Numbered from the stretch's first letter, positions 39,501 through 47,529 are shown. The stretch is 64,000 nucleotides of DNA from Aquimarina sp. AU474 (GCF_900312815.1 NZ_OMPE01000004.1:248001-312000); one strand, 5' to 3'. Notes: generated by a model from the letters alone, not told the origin. Translations and numbers: made by a program.

Positions 39501-40068
39501 AGATAGAACTACAGATATAGTAGCGGCTCAATTTATTGCATCCACGCAGGTTTTTGTTAATGAACAATTTGTGATTGTAAACATAAGTAATCCGATACCG
39601 GATAGTTTGGATTGGACATTCCCAGAAGAAGCTAAGGTTGTTTTTGCTGATGATAATTATGCAGAACTTGTATTTGATACTCCGGGAGAGTATGAAATTA
39701 CTGTAACCACCTTTAGAGGATTGTGTAGTGCGACCCAAACAAAGAAAGTTATTGTTGTAGAAAAAGAATTTGATGAAAATGAGGAAGAAAATGAAGAAGA
39801 TGAATCAATTACTTCATCTATAGAGTATAAAGTATATCCTAACCCTTCAAATGGTATATTTAAAGTAGATGTTAGTTTAGCAAAACCATCGCCAATAAAT
39901 GTGAAAATTTTTAATATGGTCAATAATAACTTGATTGATTCGAGAAGTGATCAAGGTAAAGACTCATATATGTTTGATTACGATATGTCTTCGCTCAACT
40001 CGGGTATTTACTTTATCTTGTTAGAGACTAGATCAGGAAGTCAAGTACGTAAATTAATCATGGAATAA
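33544..40068 (+). CDS. SprB-repeat surface protein with T9SS type A sorting domain
   Basis: This 2174-residue cell-surface protein has a signal peptide ending VAAQD. The N-terminal about 350 residues are unassigned and cysteine-containing. From about residue 355 to 1925 it carries about 17-18 SprB-type repeats (PF13573), with recurring motifs such as CFGENTGEIVLTPGGGTRPY and DGAIDITVTGGVEPYSYSW. The C-terminal about 85 residues form a type A T9SS sorting domain, with YKVYPNPSNGIFKVDV, SSLNSGIYFILLE and a final KLIME. It should therefore be secreted by the type IX system and anchored at the surface, like SprB gliding adhesins. It ends the plus-strand cluster at a strong terminator. Confidence 0.9.
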   Translation: MKRLLLLLIIVLSFYTTDVAAQDQYTIRYELSYNDTGRHYRCLSYYVKVKYVGQSDFETVGEGPWWEGRRTLRGSITVPANKRIAEWQVQAVRHIRRGCGSGSRRRRTQTITGVSHSFCRTYSYDMSFLGAAMGGANIKIFTEPLLKIKFSDNSSVNRTKTACESEGIGIQDPSVFPAWNSIYRWEFEERSRRVETEAFKRARRQAQDAYNEYQLCLDGGGTPLVIAGADPNPLAGIGAPSPAPLAPPDGACEFYYFAWQLAQQEVQDLINSGQQYRNEPVYKELTKYRGDKSINLKLTDMFTYNSAAYRQKINKPIRVRLNPDCSPEDKVSNVITVLYLPEAPEIARVPEVTQPKCFGGNDATLKLFFKRQIYSAEEMYFNLFKKFQDGTYQTVDNNTGIRSFVQEGSNWTYTWAPSPGKGLEAGEYRLAVTGYDRSIGEGAPFCEEYEYPFTITPPDAIVFDATKKSDETCFEKNDGSIEITASNGTGPYTYSLDNGATWSTTSFTAAQSPILVSGVSVGVKNVKIQDNNGCITPTAVMVEILRKDQIDHNIVEVATGSDPNPLHPGAPGASDAKITIDEVTGGNPIVDGSSQYYDYEVWWDGNSMTVKETGRAFTNGFDIIGLRKGNHKIKYTDDKGCFIVLDLPEIIDPEAITFKVEEVAPSCAGGNDGTIRVYDIAGGYAPYSISWKKGASDYGTGLSITGEDAVYAVTVTDARSGSESETDIRFTNIPLPIRITDIDDQPITCFGDNAAVTLTVEGGKSGIYQYAVWNGPTTTTWQDSNVFALAARTAPYRFVARDRDVTTCRSDIAGNLTISQPIEIGITPTSVVDNDIFGDNKGAIQISVSGGTPGPSGSEYTVTWSRNGTAISDVGTNISNLLAGDYVATVTDGTGTCSKPSNIIVVDEPDELLVSIKIDMAIPCDGGVGTLLAEPIGGSETYTYTWYREGTLITGENNQSITNIQTGNYRVRVNDGFTFKEDNLLFEDPDPLTLSLGKTDVACFGENTGEIVLTPGGGTRPYYFSIDNKATYVSEDDLTSFTIEGLVQGTYEVWIKDANDCELDTSKSITIIESEEIEITRVSFEHATSIGGTDGNILIDVVGGTGSHTLTWTKDGDISFSRNTLFIDNLSQGSYTITVKDERDCEVNETFVVLQPLPITVEIEGVTPILCHDDALGEIKAVVSGGFPIESVPADFDYQWYLVEGAIETPLNTDLTLDQISDLEAGLYKIVATDSKGEEAEDTFNLTQPDDLVVTLDGDPINVNCHGESTGVINITVVGGPKDETTGAYLPYSFNWTKLEDIDFEETTEDLAGLSSGTYEVVVIDDNLCTTSLPASVVITQPDAPLEITGVTPVNLTGYETNNGEITLDVTGGTTPYTYEWVDLDDPSFSASTEDLEDVPIGNYRLVVTDDNDCIATITERLTQPDELIVEIQSITLEEGIQCFGEETQIPLITTTVGGFGSYTYQWYEQDDPTTILFTTPNTDTTLPYGVYTVVVTDENGNTDDHTYTVQQPDLLEINEVTTHLLCNGDSDGAIDITVTGGVEPYSYSWSNGDLIEDVSSLRAGFYTITVTDANDCIVEKEIQVRQPQSLFVIGGTIDREYPSSAGATDGSIRVNIGGGTEPYTFEWFDFNGVPQSSTTNVLSNVGAEKYSLTVTDANMCVLQIDDVDLFEPPVLEVRIEPISVISCFGSATSGSLTAVVQGGVPFNSTKQYNYQWYNADLNTPIGIDGFLLQGIPAGNYYIIVSDAVSTSTTSDVFELSEPDALDLQISSDFVNCGDQNDWTITTSVMGGTAPYRYFWSTGASTDRLENVIAGTYTLDIIDARGCTTSGTVVLTAPLALTSDHIVTDPTCYAGCDGKILLETSGGTPPYSYQWSNGSTSEDLVSICANTYQVTITDAKGCQISKEILVDSPEEFIVDIGEDITLCQDQVAEINATVTDPTATYLWSSDNGFTSTDPVVEVDAIGIYTVEVTDGKGCIATDDIFIDRTTDIVAAQFIASTQVFVNEQFVIVNISNPIPDSLDWTFPEEAKVVFADDNYAELVFDTPGEYEITVTTFRGLCSATQTKKVIVVEKEFDENEEENEEDESITSSIEYKVYPNPSNGIFKVDVSLAKPSPINVKIFNMVNNNLIDSRSDQGKDSYMFDYDMSSLNSGIYFILLETRSGSQVRKLIME

Positions 40069-40089
40069 ATACTAAATAACCAATACAAA

Positions 40090-40122
40090 AAAAGGGGAAA
40101 CTGTGTATTAGTTTCCCCTTTT
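40090..40122. terminator. strong bidirectional terminator
   Basis: A perfect 13-bp stem (40090-40102 with 40110-40122) with a 7-base loop and A/T tracts on both sides. It lies between the SprB-type gene and the convergent heme operon. Confidence 0.9.
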
Positions 40123-40141
40123 GATTTTATGCTTTTTTGTG

Positions 40142-40591
40142 CTAATAAATTTTAATCCACACTAGCTTTTTCCACCGCTCATATTCTTTAACAATCAATA
40201 GTGTATTAACAAGAAAATACCCTCCTGTAAGAAATAATTCTCCAACTTCATCTGATTCTAGAAACAAATGAAATAAAAAAATATGCAATGTTATAGGAAG
40301 TAAAAAAATAGCTCCAATAAATCCGGTGCCTTGCATAATTAATAATATCCCAAATATAATTTCGCAGATTCCTAATACTTGCCAAAAATATCCAGTTTGT
40401 TTCATACCGTTGATATAAAGGATTTTTTGTAAAGTATTTCTTTGACCTGGTTCCTGAAATTTTTGAGCTTTTTCAACTACTTCAATTGGAGATGGATCTA
40501 AGTTTTTAAATTTTTGAATTCCTCCGTAAATCATCATTCCGCCTAATGCTAAACGAAGAATGATAAAAATGATGCTAATTATTTTGCTCAT
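40142..40591 (-). CDS. DoxX-like membrane protein
   Basis: This is a 149-residue membrane protein resembling the DoxX/MauE-type family. Four hydrophobic segments are visible, including FIILRLALGGMMIYGGIQKF with the family's Gly-rich first helix and YFWQVLGICEIIFGILLI. Its ATG overlaps the stop of the HmuY-like gene (TAATG arrangement), so it is translationally coupled and is the last gene of the heme operon. DoxX-like proteins often accompany redox or surface functions in Bacteroidota. Its exact job with the heme genes is unknown. Confidence 0.75.
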   Translation of the reverse strand: MSKIISIIFIILRLALGGMMIYGGIQKFKNLDPSPIEVVEKAQKFQEPGQRNTLQKILYINGMKQTGYFWQVLGICEIIFGILLIMQGTGFIGAIFLLPITLHIFLFHLFLESDEVGELFLTGGYFLVNTLLIVKEYERWKKLVWIKIY

Positions 40592-41226
40592 TATTCTAAG
40601 TTTTTATCACCCTCATTTGGGTTGTATACATAATTAAAAGTGTAATATCTTGACTCATGTACCGTACCGTCGGGAGATGCAGGAGCATCTTTGTAATAGC
40701 TCAATATTTCTACTTTCACATATTGATTATTTCTAGTTTTGAATACTAAAATTTTACCGGCAATAGGCGAAACAATATTAGTTTGGAAATTGTAATTATA
40801 CCATCCATTTCCACTACCTGTAGGTATGGCAAATGCACCATCTGCATCTTGTGTAAACAAAGAAGTTTCTGGGGCTTCTTTTACTTCACTAAAGGTATTA
40901 GTCAAAATAACAGCTGCCGCTGCACCATTTCTTGCAGGCTCATCTGTTGTTCCGGTAACGACTCCTCCGTTTACTGCAATTGTTGTACCTCTAAAAGCGA
41001 TATCCCAATCTATATTACTGGTAGTAATCTCACCAGTTGTAAAATCGAATTTTGTGAATTCACCACCCACCGGTTGACCTTGACCTCCAGTTTGTGGAGC
41101 ATGAAGATTCTCAATCCTTTTAGAAACCACAGGTGTTATTTCTGGCCCTGGCGCATCATCATCGCTGTTACATGCAATAAAATGTGTTGATAGTAAGAGT
41201 ACTATAATTAATTTGATAGTTTTCAT
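40591..41226 (-). CDS. HmuY-family heme-binding lipoprotein
   Basis: This is a 211-residue surface lipoprotein (lipobox HFIACNSDDD) of the HmuY family, hemophore-like proteins that take heme from host or environmental hemoproteins and pass it to a TonB receptor. Visible family features are the KFDFTTGEITTSNIDWDIAF strand pair, GNGWYNYNF and a C-terminal ESRYYTFNYVYNPN. The known heme-ligand histidines of HmuY are not obvious here, so heme binding is by family. It lies 21 bases after the receptor gene and overlaps the DoxX-like gene. Iron-dependent regulation is expected, but I could not identify a Fur site. Confidence 0.82.
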   Translation of the reverse strand: MKTIKLIIVLLLSTHFIACNSDDDAPGPEITPVVSKRIENLHAPQTGGQGQPVGGEFTKFDFTTGEITTSNIDWDIAFRGTTIAVNGGVVTGTTDEPARNGAAAAVILTNTFSEVKEAPETSLFTQDADGAFAIPTGSGNGWYNYNFQTNIVSPIAGKILVFKTRNNQYVKVEILSYYKDAPASPDGTVHESRYYTFNYVYNPNEGDKNLE

Positions 41227-41247
41227 ATTAGTTTTGATTTGTAAATA

Positions 41248-43338
41248 TTAAAATTGAATTTCCATTTTTCCATAAATTTGTCTACCCGCCAGATTAGAAA
41301 TGTTTTGTATATCTGTATAATCAAACATATTATTCACCCCTAATTGTAGTTTGTAGTTCTTTTTGAATGTTTTATTAATAGCTAGATTCGTAAGGGCATA
41401 CCCATTTACAAAAGGATCGTAGATGTCTAAAATGTCATTTCCACCTTCTGTATTATTAATTAAGCCATATTTGCTTCGGTAATTAATTCTTACATTAATT
41501 GAAGAATCCCACTGGGGGATTTCATAGAAAATTTTAAGATTGGCAGTATGTCTTGATCTATTTAATAAGCCAAAATAATCGGATTTTTCTAATCTAAATG
41601 TTTCTAAAGATTCAGAATCTCTTGCGAAAAATTCTCCATTCTCTAGTCGATCCAAAACATCCTTGTCTTTGGCATATAGTAATTGATACCCGGCTAGTAG
41701 TTTGATGTTTTTTGTGAGTTTATATTGTGTATTTATTTCTAATCCAGTGGTAAAAATATTGTTGAAATTGGTGTAACTAAACACATTTTGACCATTAGTT
41801 TTTCGAGCTATTACTCTGGTATCAATTAGATTTTCAATTTCGTTTCTAAAATAATTGGCCTCTAGTAAAAAATTATCATTTGTATAGGTTACCCCAAAAT
41901 TGAAACCAATAGAACTCTCCGGTTTCAAGGGCGTGTTTAACGCATTAATATCTACAACAACATCTATAATTTGATCAAGGTCTATCAATTCATTAAGCTT
42001 ATCAACGGCAACATTATAACCCAATACAGTATACCCCACCGCAGAATTGGTAAAATCAAAATATAATTGCCTGAAATCGGGAGCTTTAAATCCATATCCA
42101 GTTGAGGTTTTAAAAGATAAATTTTTAGTAATATCATACTTTATCGAAATTTTTGGACTAAATTGAGATTGGTACTCGCTGTGATTGTCAAACCTTGCAC
42201 CCAAAATGATATTAACTTTTGACAATGGGTAAAAGTCATATTGAGTAAAAACATATTGTGAATTAAATTTGATTTCTTCATCAAAAAAAGTACGATTTAA
42301 TCGTTCATTATTCCATCCTGTACCAAGGGTAAGAGCTTTTTTAGGACTAAAATTATAATTGGCTCTTATTTCGGGGCGAAAGAGGTGTTGATCAAAATCA
42401 CTTTGGGAGAAAACTTCATTGTCGAGAGGATTAGCTAATAGTTCTGAAGCTTTGTAATTAGTATAATACAATTCGTACTGTAATTTTAGAGAAGAAGCAA
42501 GATCATGCTCTAACCTTACTTGGACATTCCATTCATCCAAGTCACTGGTACCTTCGAAGGTATTGTTGTTAAAAAATAAACTTAAATCTTGATCTTGAAA
42601 GTAATATCTTCCTGAAGCAAAAAGAGAGAGAGTATTATTAATTTCATACCATATCTTTCCTTGAAAAGTGTAATTTTCAAAAGGATCTACAGTTTGACCA
42701 GGAGTTTCTTCTCTTAGATCATACCCATCACTAAACAATCTGTTTGCAAAAAAATTATAGCTAAATTTATTTTTACGTTGTGCAATTGTCAAGTTACTAT
42801 CTTGAGTATTAAAAGAAGCTATTCTAAAAGAAGCGGATCCATTAAGTGTTTCACTTTTTGGAGTATCAGTAATGATATTAATCACACCGCCCATGGCTTC
42901 AGATCCAAAAAGGCTAGAAGAGGGGCCTTTAATGACTTCAATTTGCTTGATATTACCTACGGTAAGGCGACTTAGATCTAAATTTCCGGCACTTCTACCG
43001 ACCAATGGAACCCCATCAATTAATATCATAATGTAATCCGAACTGATTCCTTGCATTTGGATACCTTCAAAACCACTCTCGTCGGCAACTGTAATAATAC
43101 CCGTTTGTTCATTCAAAATTTCGTTAAGCCGTATAGTACCGCTTTTTTGGATTTGATTTTTGGGTATCAAAATGACAGGTAAAGGGATAGAGGAGAGTTG
43201 CCTTTGCGTACGTGTGGCACTTATAATAACTTCTTCTAGGTTTTGATGTACTATAGAGTCTGTATTTTTTACATGCTCTATGTTTTGACTATAAAGTGTT
43301 GATTTTAAAGCTAATAATACCCAAAAAACTCTCCTCAT
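41248..43338 (-). CDS. TonB-dependent receptor, likely heme (HmuR-type)
   Basis: This outer-membrane transporter of 696 residues has a signal peptide ending TLYSQ. A TonB-box-like segment is followed by a plug with EEVIISATRTQRQLSSIP, MILIDGVPLVGRSAGNLDLS and IKQIEVIKGPSSSLFGSEAM. A barrel ends in MEIQF. The length matches HmuR/vitamin-B12-type receptors without a carboxypeptidase-like front domain. It heads an operon with an HmuY-like lipoprotein and a DoxX-like protein, which points to heme uptake. A -7 element lies 36 bases upstream. The substrate is inferred from the neighbour, not from the receptor itself. Confidence 0.88.
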   Translation of the reverse strand: MRRVFWVLLALKSTLYSQNIEHVKNTDSIVHQNLEEVIISATRTQRQLSSIPLPVILIPKNQIQKSGTIRLNEILNEQTGIITVADESGFEGIQMQGISSDYIMILIDGVPLVGRSAGNLDLSRLTVGNIKQIEVIKGPSSSLFGSEAMGGVINIITDTPKSETLNGSASFRIASFNTQDSNLTIAQRKNKFSYNFFANRLFSDGYDLREETPGQTVDPFENYTFQGKIWYEINNTLSLFASGRYYFQDQDLSLFFNNNTFEGTSDLDEWNVQVRLEHDLASSLKLQYELYYTNYKASELLANPLDNEVFSQSDFDQHLFRPEIRANYNFSPKKALTLGTGWNNERLNRTFFDEEIKFNSQYVFTQYDFYPLSKVNIILGARFDNHSEYQSQFSPKISIKYDITKNLSFKTSTGYGFKAPDFRQLYFDFTNSAVGYTVLGYNVAVDKLNELIDLDQIIDVVVDINALNTPLKPESSIGFNFGVTYTNDNFLLEANYFRNEIENLIDTRVIARKTNGQNVFSYTNFNNIFTTGLEINTQYKLTKNIKLLAGYQLLYAKDKDVLDRLENGEFFARDSESLETFRLEKSDYFGLLNRSRHTANLKIFYEIPQWDSSINVRINYRSKYGLINNTEGGNDILDIYDPFVNGYALTNLAINKTFKKNYKLQLGVNNMFDYTDIQNISNLAGRQIYGKMEIQF

Positions 43339-43373
43339 ACTATTTAGACTAATTCTTAATAATTAATGAAATG

Positions 43374-43381
43374 CAAATATA
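43374..43381 (-). promoter_or_regulatory. -7 promoter element TATATTTG of the heme operon
   Basis: This is an exact TAnnTTTG match on the minus strand, 36 bases before the receptor start, in the 122-bp divergent region shared with the DUF6607 gene. Confidence 0.5.
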
Positions 43382-43417
43382 TAAATCTTATTTTTATTAA
43401 ATCTAAATAAAATTAAT

Positions 43418-43425
43418 TAATTTTG
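43418..43425 (+). promoter_or_regulatory. -7 promoter element TAATTTTG of the DUF6607 gene
   Basis: This is an exact TAnnTTTG match 36 bases before the ATG at 43461. The two divergent -7 elements are only about 36 bases apart, so one bound regulator could control both directions. Confidence 0.5.
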
Positions 43426-43460
43426 ACCTCGAATTTCTTAATTTATAAATCATCACAAAA

Positions 43461-44357
43461 ATGAAAATTGAAAAAATTAGTACGCTATTTCTATTATTGG
43501 TTTCTATGATAATAAGCGCTCAAACAGATAAGAAACAAAAAGACATTGAAGCAATTAAAGCTATGTGTGGTTGCTACGAAGTAACCTTTAAGTATTCTGA
43601 AACTTTCTCGCCAAAAGAAGGCTATGAAAAATCCAAAGATTATGTTACAGGTGGTCTAGAATGGGCAGAGTTGATCACCGATGAGGATAATAAATTATCT
43701 ATTCAACACTTATTAATTGTTAGGGATTCAATGATTATTAAACATTGGAGACAAGATTGGTTGTATGAAAATACAGATGTTCATAATTATGTTAAAGGTA
43801 ATTCATGGAAATATACTTCTTTAAAGCCAGAACAGGTTAAAGGGCAATGGACTCAAAAAGTATATCAAGTAGATGATAGTCCAAGATATTCTGGTTCGTC
43901 GACTTGGGTACATGTAGACGGAAAACATTATTGGGAAAATAAAACCAACGCACCTCTGCCAAGGCGCGAATATACCAAACGTAGCGACTATAATGTCATG
44001 ATCAGAGGAAACCGACATGAAATTACAGATTATGGATGGGTTCATGAACAAGATAATGACAAGATAATTCGAGAACATCAAAAAGAAGATGTTATCCTAG
44101 CCAAAGAGAAAGGGTATAATATCTATACTAAAGTTGCTGACGAAAAATGTAAATTAGCCTCAATCTGGTGGAAAAATAATCAAAATTTCTGGACTTCTGT
44201 ACGTGCAGAGTGGGATCAAATTTATAATCGCAATACCGATCTTACTCTTAAAAAATCTGTAGATGAGAAACCTTTGTATAAATTTTTATTTGGGATGGAT
44301 GTCAAAACAAAACGTAAAGATATTGCCGAAGTAGTAAATAAATTTTTGAAGCAATAG
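43461..44357 (+). CDS. DUF6607 family secreted protein
   Basis: This is a 298-residue exported protein of the DUF6607 type, unknown in function. A signal peptide ends MIISAQT. Visible stretches are AIKAMCGCYEVTFKYSETF, a tryptophan-rich core with HWRQDWLYE and GQWTQKVYQVDD, then YGWVHEQDNDKIIRE and IWWKNNQNFW. It is divergently transcribed from the heme receptor operon through a compact shared promoter region, so a role in heme or iron acquisition is suggested by context. It ends at a strong terminator. Confidence 0.72.
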   Translation: MKIEKISTLFLLLVSMIISAQTDKKQKDIEAIKAMCGCYEVTFKYSETFSPKEGYEKSKDYVTGGLEWAELITDEDNKLSIQHLLIVRDSMIIKHWRQDWLYENTDVHNYVKGNSWKYTSLKPEQVKGQWTQKVYQVDDSPRYSGSSTWVHVDGKHYWENKTNAPLPRREYTKRSDYNVMIRGNRHEITDYGWVHEQDNDKIIREHQKEDVILAKEKGYNIYTKVADEKCKLASIWWKNNQNFWTSVRAEWDQIYNRNTDLTLKKSVDEKPLYKFLFGMDVKTKRKDIAEVVNKFLKQ

Positions 44358-44376
44358 AAACAACAATATTATATGT

Positions 44377-44420
44377 AAAGGTCTATAACTGCATTAACAT
44401 TAGTGTAATTATAGACCTTT
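44377..44420. terminator. strong bidirectional terminator
   Basis: A perfect 12-bp stem (44377-44388 with 44409-44420) with flanking A and T tracts. It lies between the DUF6607 gene and the end of the glycoside operon. Confidence 0.85.
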
Positions 44421-44431
44421 ATGCTTTTGCG

Positions 44432-45223
44432 TTATAATTCTCTAACCCAGATATTACGATATTGTACAAGGTTACCGTGATCTTGTAATTTAATAGGGCC
44501 TTTTCCATGCGCCTCATTTTTGGGAGGTCCTATATATTCGGTAGATCCCAAAATCTCTACATGATCTTGAACAAGTACTCCATTATGGATTACGGTAAAA
44601 AATCCAGATTTGGTTTTGTTACCTGCAGTATCAAATTGCGGAGCATGAAATATGATATCATAGGTTTGCCATTGATCTGGAGCTTTTGTTGCATTTACTA
44701 ATGGAATATGCTGTTTGTAAATTGATGTGGCCTGACCATTTGCATAAGTACGATTTTGATAACTATCCAGAATTTGAACTTCATATTTATCTTGAAAGAA
44801 AACACCACTATTACCGCGGCCCTGTCCTTCACCTTCTATTACATCAGGGGCACTCCATTCTAAATGTAATTGAACACTCCCAAAATGTTGTTTGGTTTGT
44901 ATATCCCCTGTTCCTGGGCCAACAGTCATAGTTTTGTCGGGATGAATAGTCCATTTAACTACCGAAGAATCTTTGGTAGATATCCATTGATCCAGATGGG
45001 TTCCTTCAAACAAGCCAATGGCATCAGATGGTACTTTATTTTCATTAAATGTAACAGCTTTTGGTTCTGGTTCCCAAACCTCAGTCTCTTTGGGATCTGT
45101 TATTTCCTTTACTTTAGGAATTGTAATCTCTTCTTTGGTTTGTTTTACTTCGGTATGTTCTGTTTTTTTCTTACAAGAAAAAATTAAACCTAGGGTCAAG
45201 AAGAAATAGATGATTATTTTCAT
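44432..45223 (-). CDS. DUF1080 / 3-keto-disaccharide hydrolase-like lipoprotein
   Basis: This is a 263-residue lipoprotein (lipobox GLIFSC) with a concanavalin-like DUF1080 domain (PF06439). Family motifs are IGLFEGTHLDQWIS, HLEWSAPD, GRGNSGVFFQDKYEVQILDS, WQTYDIIFHAP and PIKLQDHGNLVQYRNIWV. Members of this family have been linked to hydrolysis of 3-keto-glycosides. Its place as the last gene of an operon with a GMC oxidoreductase and cytochrome fits that role: the oxidoreductase makes the 3-keto sugar and this protein cleaves it. Location is probably periplasmic or at the outer membrane. Confidence 0.85.
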   Translation of the reverse strand: MKIIIYFFLTLGLIFSCKKKTEHTEVKQTKEEITIPKVKEITDPKETEVWEPEPKAVTFNENKVPSDAIGLFEGTHLDQWISTKDSSVVKWTIHPDKTMTVGPGTGDIQTKQHFGSVQLHLEWSAPDVIEGEGQGRGNSGVFFQDKYEVQILDSYQNRTYANGQATSIYKQHIPLVNATKAPDQWQTYDIIFHAPQFDTAGNKTKSGFFTVIHNGVLVQDHVEILGSTEYIGPPKNEAHGKGPIKLQDHGNLVQYRNIWVREL

Positions 45224-45241
45224 TACAGAGTTTTTGGTTGG

Positions 45242-46294
45242 CTAAAGCCCTAATATTTTTTTTAATTGCTCTTTATCAATATCGGCTCCGGCAAAGTCGT
45301 CAAAAGACTTTTGGGTAGCTTCAATAATATGGTTTTTAATAAATGGTGCTCCTTCACGAGCTCCCTGTTCTGGTGATTTGATACAACATTCCCATTCCAT
45401 GACCGCCCAAACATCGCACCCATATTCAGTTAATTTAGAAAAAATGGTCTTAAAATCAATTTGACCATCACCTGGAGATCTATACCTTCCTGCTCGATCT
45501 TTCCATTCACTATATCCTCCAAAAACACCTTTCTTTCCATTAGGGTTAAATTCTGAGTCTTTTACATGAAAGGCTTTAATAAATTCATGATAATGATCAA
45601 TATATTCGATATAATCTAACTGTTGCAATACAAAATGACTTGGATCATATAGTATGTTTACACGTTTATGATTTCCTGTTGCTTCAAGAAAACGTTCAAA
45701 AGTAACACCATCATGTAGATCTTCTCCAGGGTGAATTTCGTAGCATACATCAACACCTTCTTGATCAAAATGATTAAGTATTGGGAGCCATCTTTTTGCA
45801 AGCTCTGCGAACCCCATTTCGACCAAACCAACCGGTCTTTGTGGCCAAGGGTGCATAGTATGCCATAACAATGCTCCAGAAAAAGTAGCATGTACAGAAA
45901 GCCCCAGTCTTTTACTCGCAGTAGCGGCACTTTTTAACTGTTGTATAGCCCATTTTGTTCGTTCTGCCGGATTGTTTTTACAATTATCAGGAGCAAAATT
46001 ATCAAACATAAGATCATATGCAGGATGTACTGCAATCAATTGACCTTGTAAATGTGTGGAAAGCTCTGTAATCTCTAATCCGTAATCGGCAATCTTACCC
46101 TTCAACTCGTCGCAATAAGTTTGACTATTAGCTGCTTGTTCAAGGTCGATTAATCTTGTTTCCCAGGTTGGGATTTGAATACCTTTATACCCTAGATCTG
46201 ATGCCCACTTACATAACCCTTCAAGCGAATTAAATGGAGCTTTCTCATCCATAAACTGAGCGAGAAATATAGCAGGTCCTTTAATACTTTTCAT
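45242..46294 (-). CDS. sugar phosphate isomerase/epimerase (TIM barrel)
   Basis: This is a 350-residue cytoplasmic protein of the xylose-isomerase-like TIM-barrel family. Metal-ligand motifs are VCYEIHPGEDLHDG, LYDPSHFVLQ, FHVKDSEFN and VMEWEC, with a C-terminal helical extension KSFDDFAGADI. It lacks a signal peptide, unlike the related exported protein at 48775. In glycoside-oxidation clusters such enzymes isomerise or epimerise the 3-keto sugar after uptake, or act in inositol-type pathways. The exact reaction cannot be read from sequence. It lies 18 bases before the DUF1080 gene. Confidence 0.85.
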   Translation of the reverse strand: MKSIKGPAIFLAQFMDEKAPFNSLEGLCKWASDLGYKGIQIPTWETRLIDLEQAANSQTYCDELKGKIADYGLEITELSTHLQGQLIAVHPAYDLMFDNFAPDNCKNNPAERTKWAIQQLKSAATASKRLGLSVHATFSGALLWHTMHPWPQRPVGLVEMGFAELAKRWLPILNHFDQEGVDVCYEIHPGEDLHDGVTFERFLEATGNHKRVNILYDPSHFVLQQLDYIEYIDHYHEFIKAFHVKDSEFNPNGKKGVFGGYSEWKDRAGRYRSPGDGQIDFKTIFSKLTEYGCDVWAVMEWECCIKSPEQGAREGAPFIKNHIIEATQKSFDDFAGADIDKEQLKKILGL

Positions 46295-46393
46295 ATATAA
46301 TTTTTAAAAAAAGTGTTTATTCTTATGCTCACCAATACAAGGATAAGGTGATTGTCATTTTTAGAGCTTTCTTGAAATCACACTACTAATAAA

Positions 46394-47527
46394 CTACAGT
46401 GTAACCCATGCATTTCCATCGTGATGTGATTGTATTGCTTTTTCTATAAAGTTCATACCACGTACGCCATCTTGCATTCCAGGAAATTCACCTTCATTAA
46501 ATTGTTCTCCTCGAATTGCTTTTGCAACTCCTTTATAGATATTACCCATAGCATCAAAAATACCTTCCGGATGCCCAGGAGGGAGTTTCGTGCCATCTAG
46601 CGAAAGAGCACTATTATAAGAGTGGCCTGGTTTTAACACTTGTAACGGCTTTTCTTCTTCGAGTAAATATAGATAATTTGGATTTTCTTGTTCCCATTTT
46701 AGAGAAGCCTTTTTACCATATACCGCTACAGTAAAGTTATTTTCTTCTCCTGTGGCTATCTGGCTTGCACGTAAAACACCTTTTACATATTCATCTAACC
46801 TAAGCAATATGGTACCATCAATATCCATTTGGTTGTCTTCATATAAATGATTCAAATCAGCCAGAATGGATTTGATTTTTTTACCTGTAACAAATTCAAG
46901 CATTTGGTAGGCATGAACACCTATATCTCCCATACAACAGCTTATTCCTGATTTTTTTGGATTAAGTCTCCATGTAGAAGAGCGTTGGTCTTTATCATGT
47001 ATAATAGGATTAATCCACCCTTGATAGTATTGAACGTCTACTTTTTGTATGGCTCCGATTTCGCCATTGGCAATCATTTCTTTCATTTGTCGAACCATCG
47101 GATATCCCGTATAAGTATGCGTCAACGCAAAAATGTTCTTATTTTTTTGTTGGATCGATTGCAATTCAAGAGCTTCATCATATGTCATGGTCATTGGTTT
47201 TTCGCAAATCACATGAAAACCGGCTTCTAATAATTGTTTTGCCATTGGGAAATGCAAAAAATTAGGAGTCAAGACAGAAAACACTTGTATTCTTTCTTTT
47301 TCGGGCAAAGCAAGTTCTGCCGCAATTATTTCGTCTAGATTGGCATGAATACGATCTGTAGGAATACCTATCTCTTTTGCAAAATCAAGACTAATCGTTA
47401 CATCTGGATTAAAAACACCTCCTGTAAGTTGATAAGCATCAAACATACTTGCTGCTATCCTATGCAATATACCAATCAAGCTATCACCACCACCACCTAG
47501 GACTCCCCATTTTATTTTGTTACTCAT
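46394..47527 (-). CDS. Gfo/Idh/MocA family oxidoreductase
   Basis: This is a 377-residue NAD(P)-dependent sugar or inositol oxidoreductase. It has an N-terminal Rossmann fold with WGVLGGGGDSLIG, the family lysine motif CEKPMTMTYDEA (E-K-P) and a C-terminal substrate domain with CMGDIGVHAYQMLEF, where the aspartate and histidine are usual catalytic residues. The nucleotide loop has four glycines in a row, slightly unusual. It starts 2 bases after the permease stop. It likely reduces or oxidises a keto-sugar intermediate of the glycoside pathway encoded around it. Confidence 0.88.
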   Translation of the reverse strand: MSNKIKWGVLGGGGDSLIGILHRIAASMFDAYQLTGGVFNPDVTISLDFAKEIGIPTDRIHANLDEIIAAELALPEKERIQVFSVLTPNFLHFPMAKQLLEAGFHVICEKPMTMTYDEALELQSIQQKNKNIFALTHTYTGYPMVRQMKEMIANGEIGAIQKVDVQYYQGWINPIIHDKDQRSSTWRLNPKKSGISCCMGDIGVHAYQMLEFVTGKKIKSILADLNHLYEDNQMDIDGTILLRLDEYVKGVLRASQIATGEENNFTVAVYGKKASLKWEQENPNYLYLLEEEKPLQVLKPGHSYNSALSLDGTKLPPGHPEGIFDAMGNIYKGVAKAIRGEQFNEGEFPGMQDGVRGMNFIEKAIQSHHDGNAWVTL

Positions 47528-47529
47528 AG

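Noticed and set aside
33544..40068. CRISPR-like or DNA tandem repeats in the SprB-type gene
   Set aside because: The repeats are protein-level SprB domains of about 80-90 residues with diverged DNA and no regular spacer pattern.
40783..41190. Plus-strand open frames opposite the HmuY-like gene
   Set aside because: Shadows of a gene with a clear lipobox and family match.
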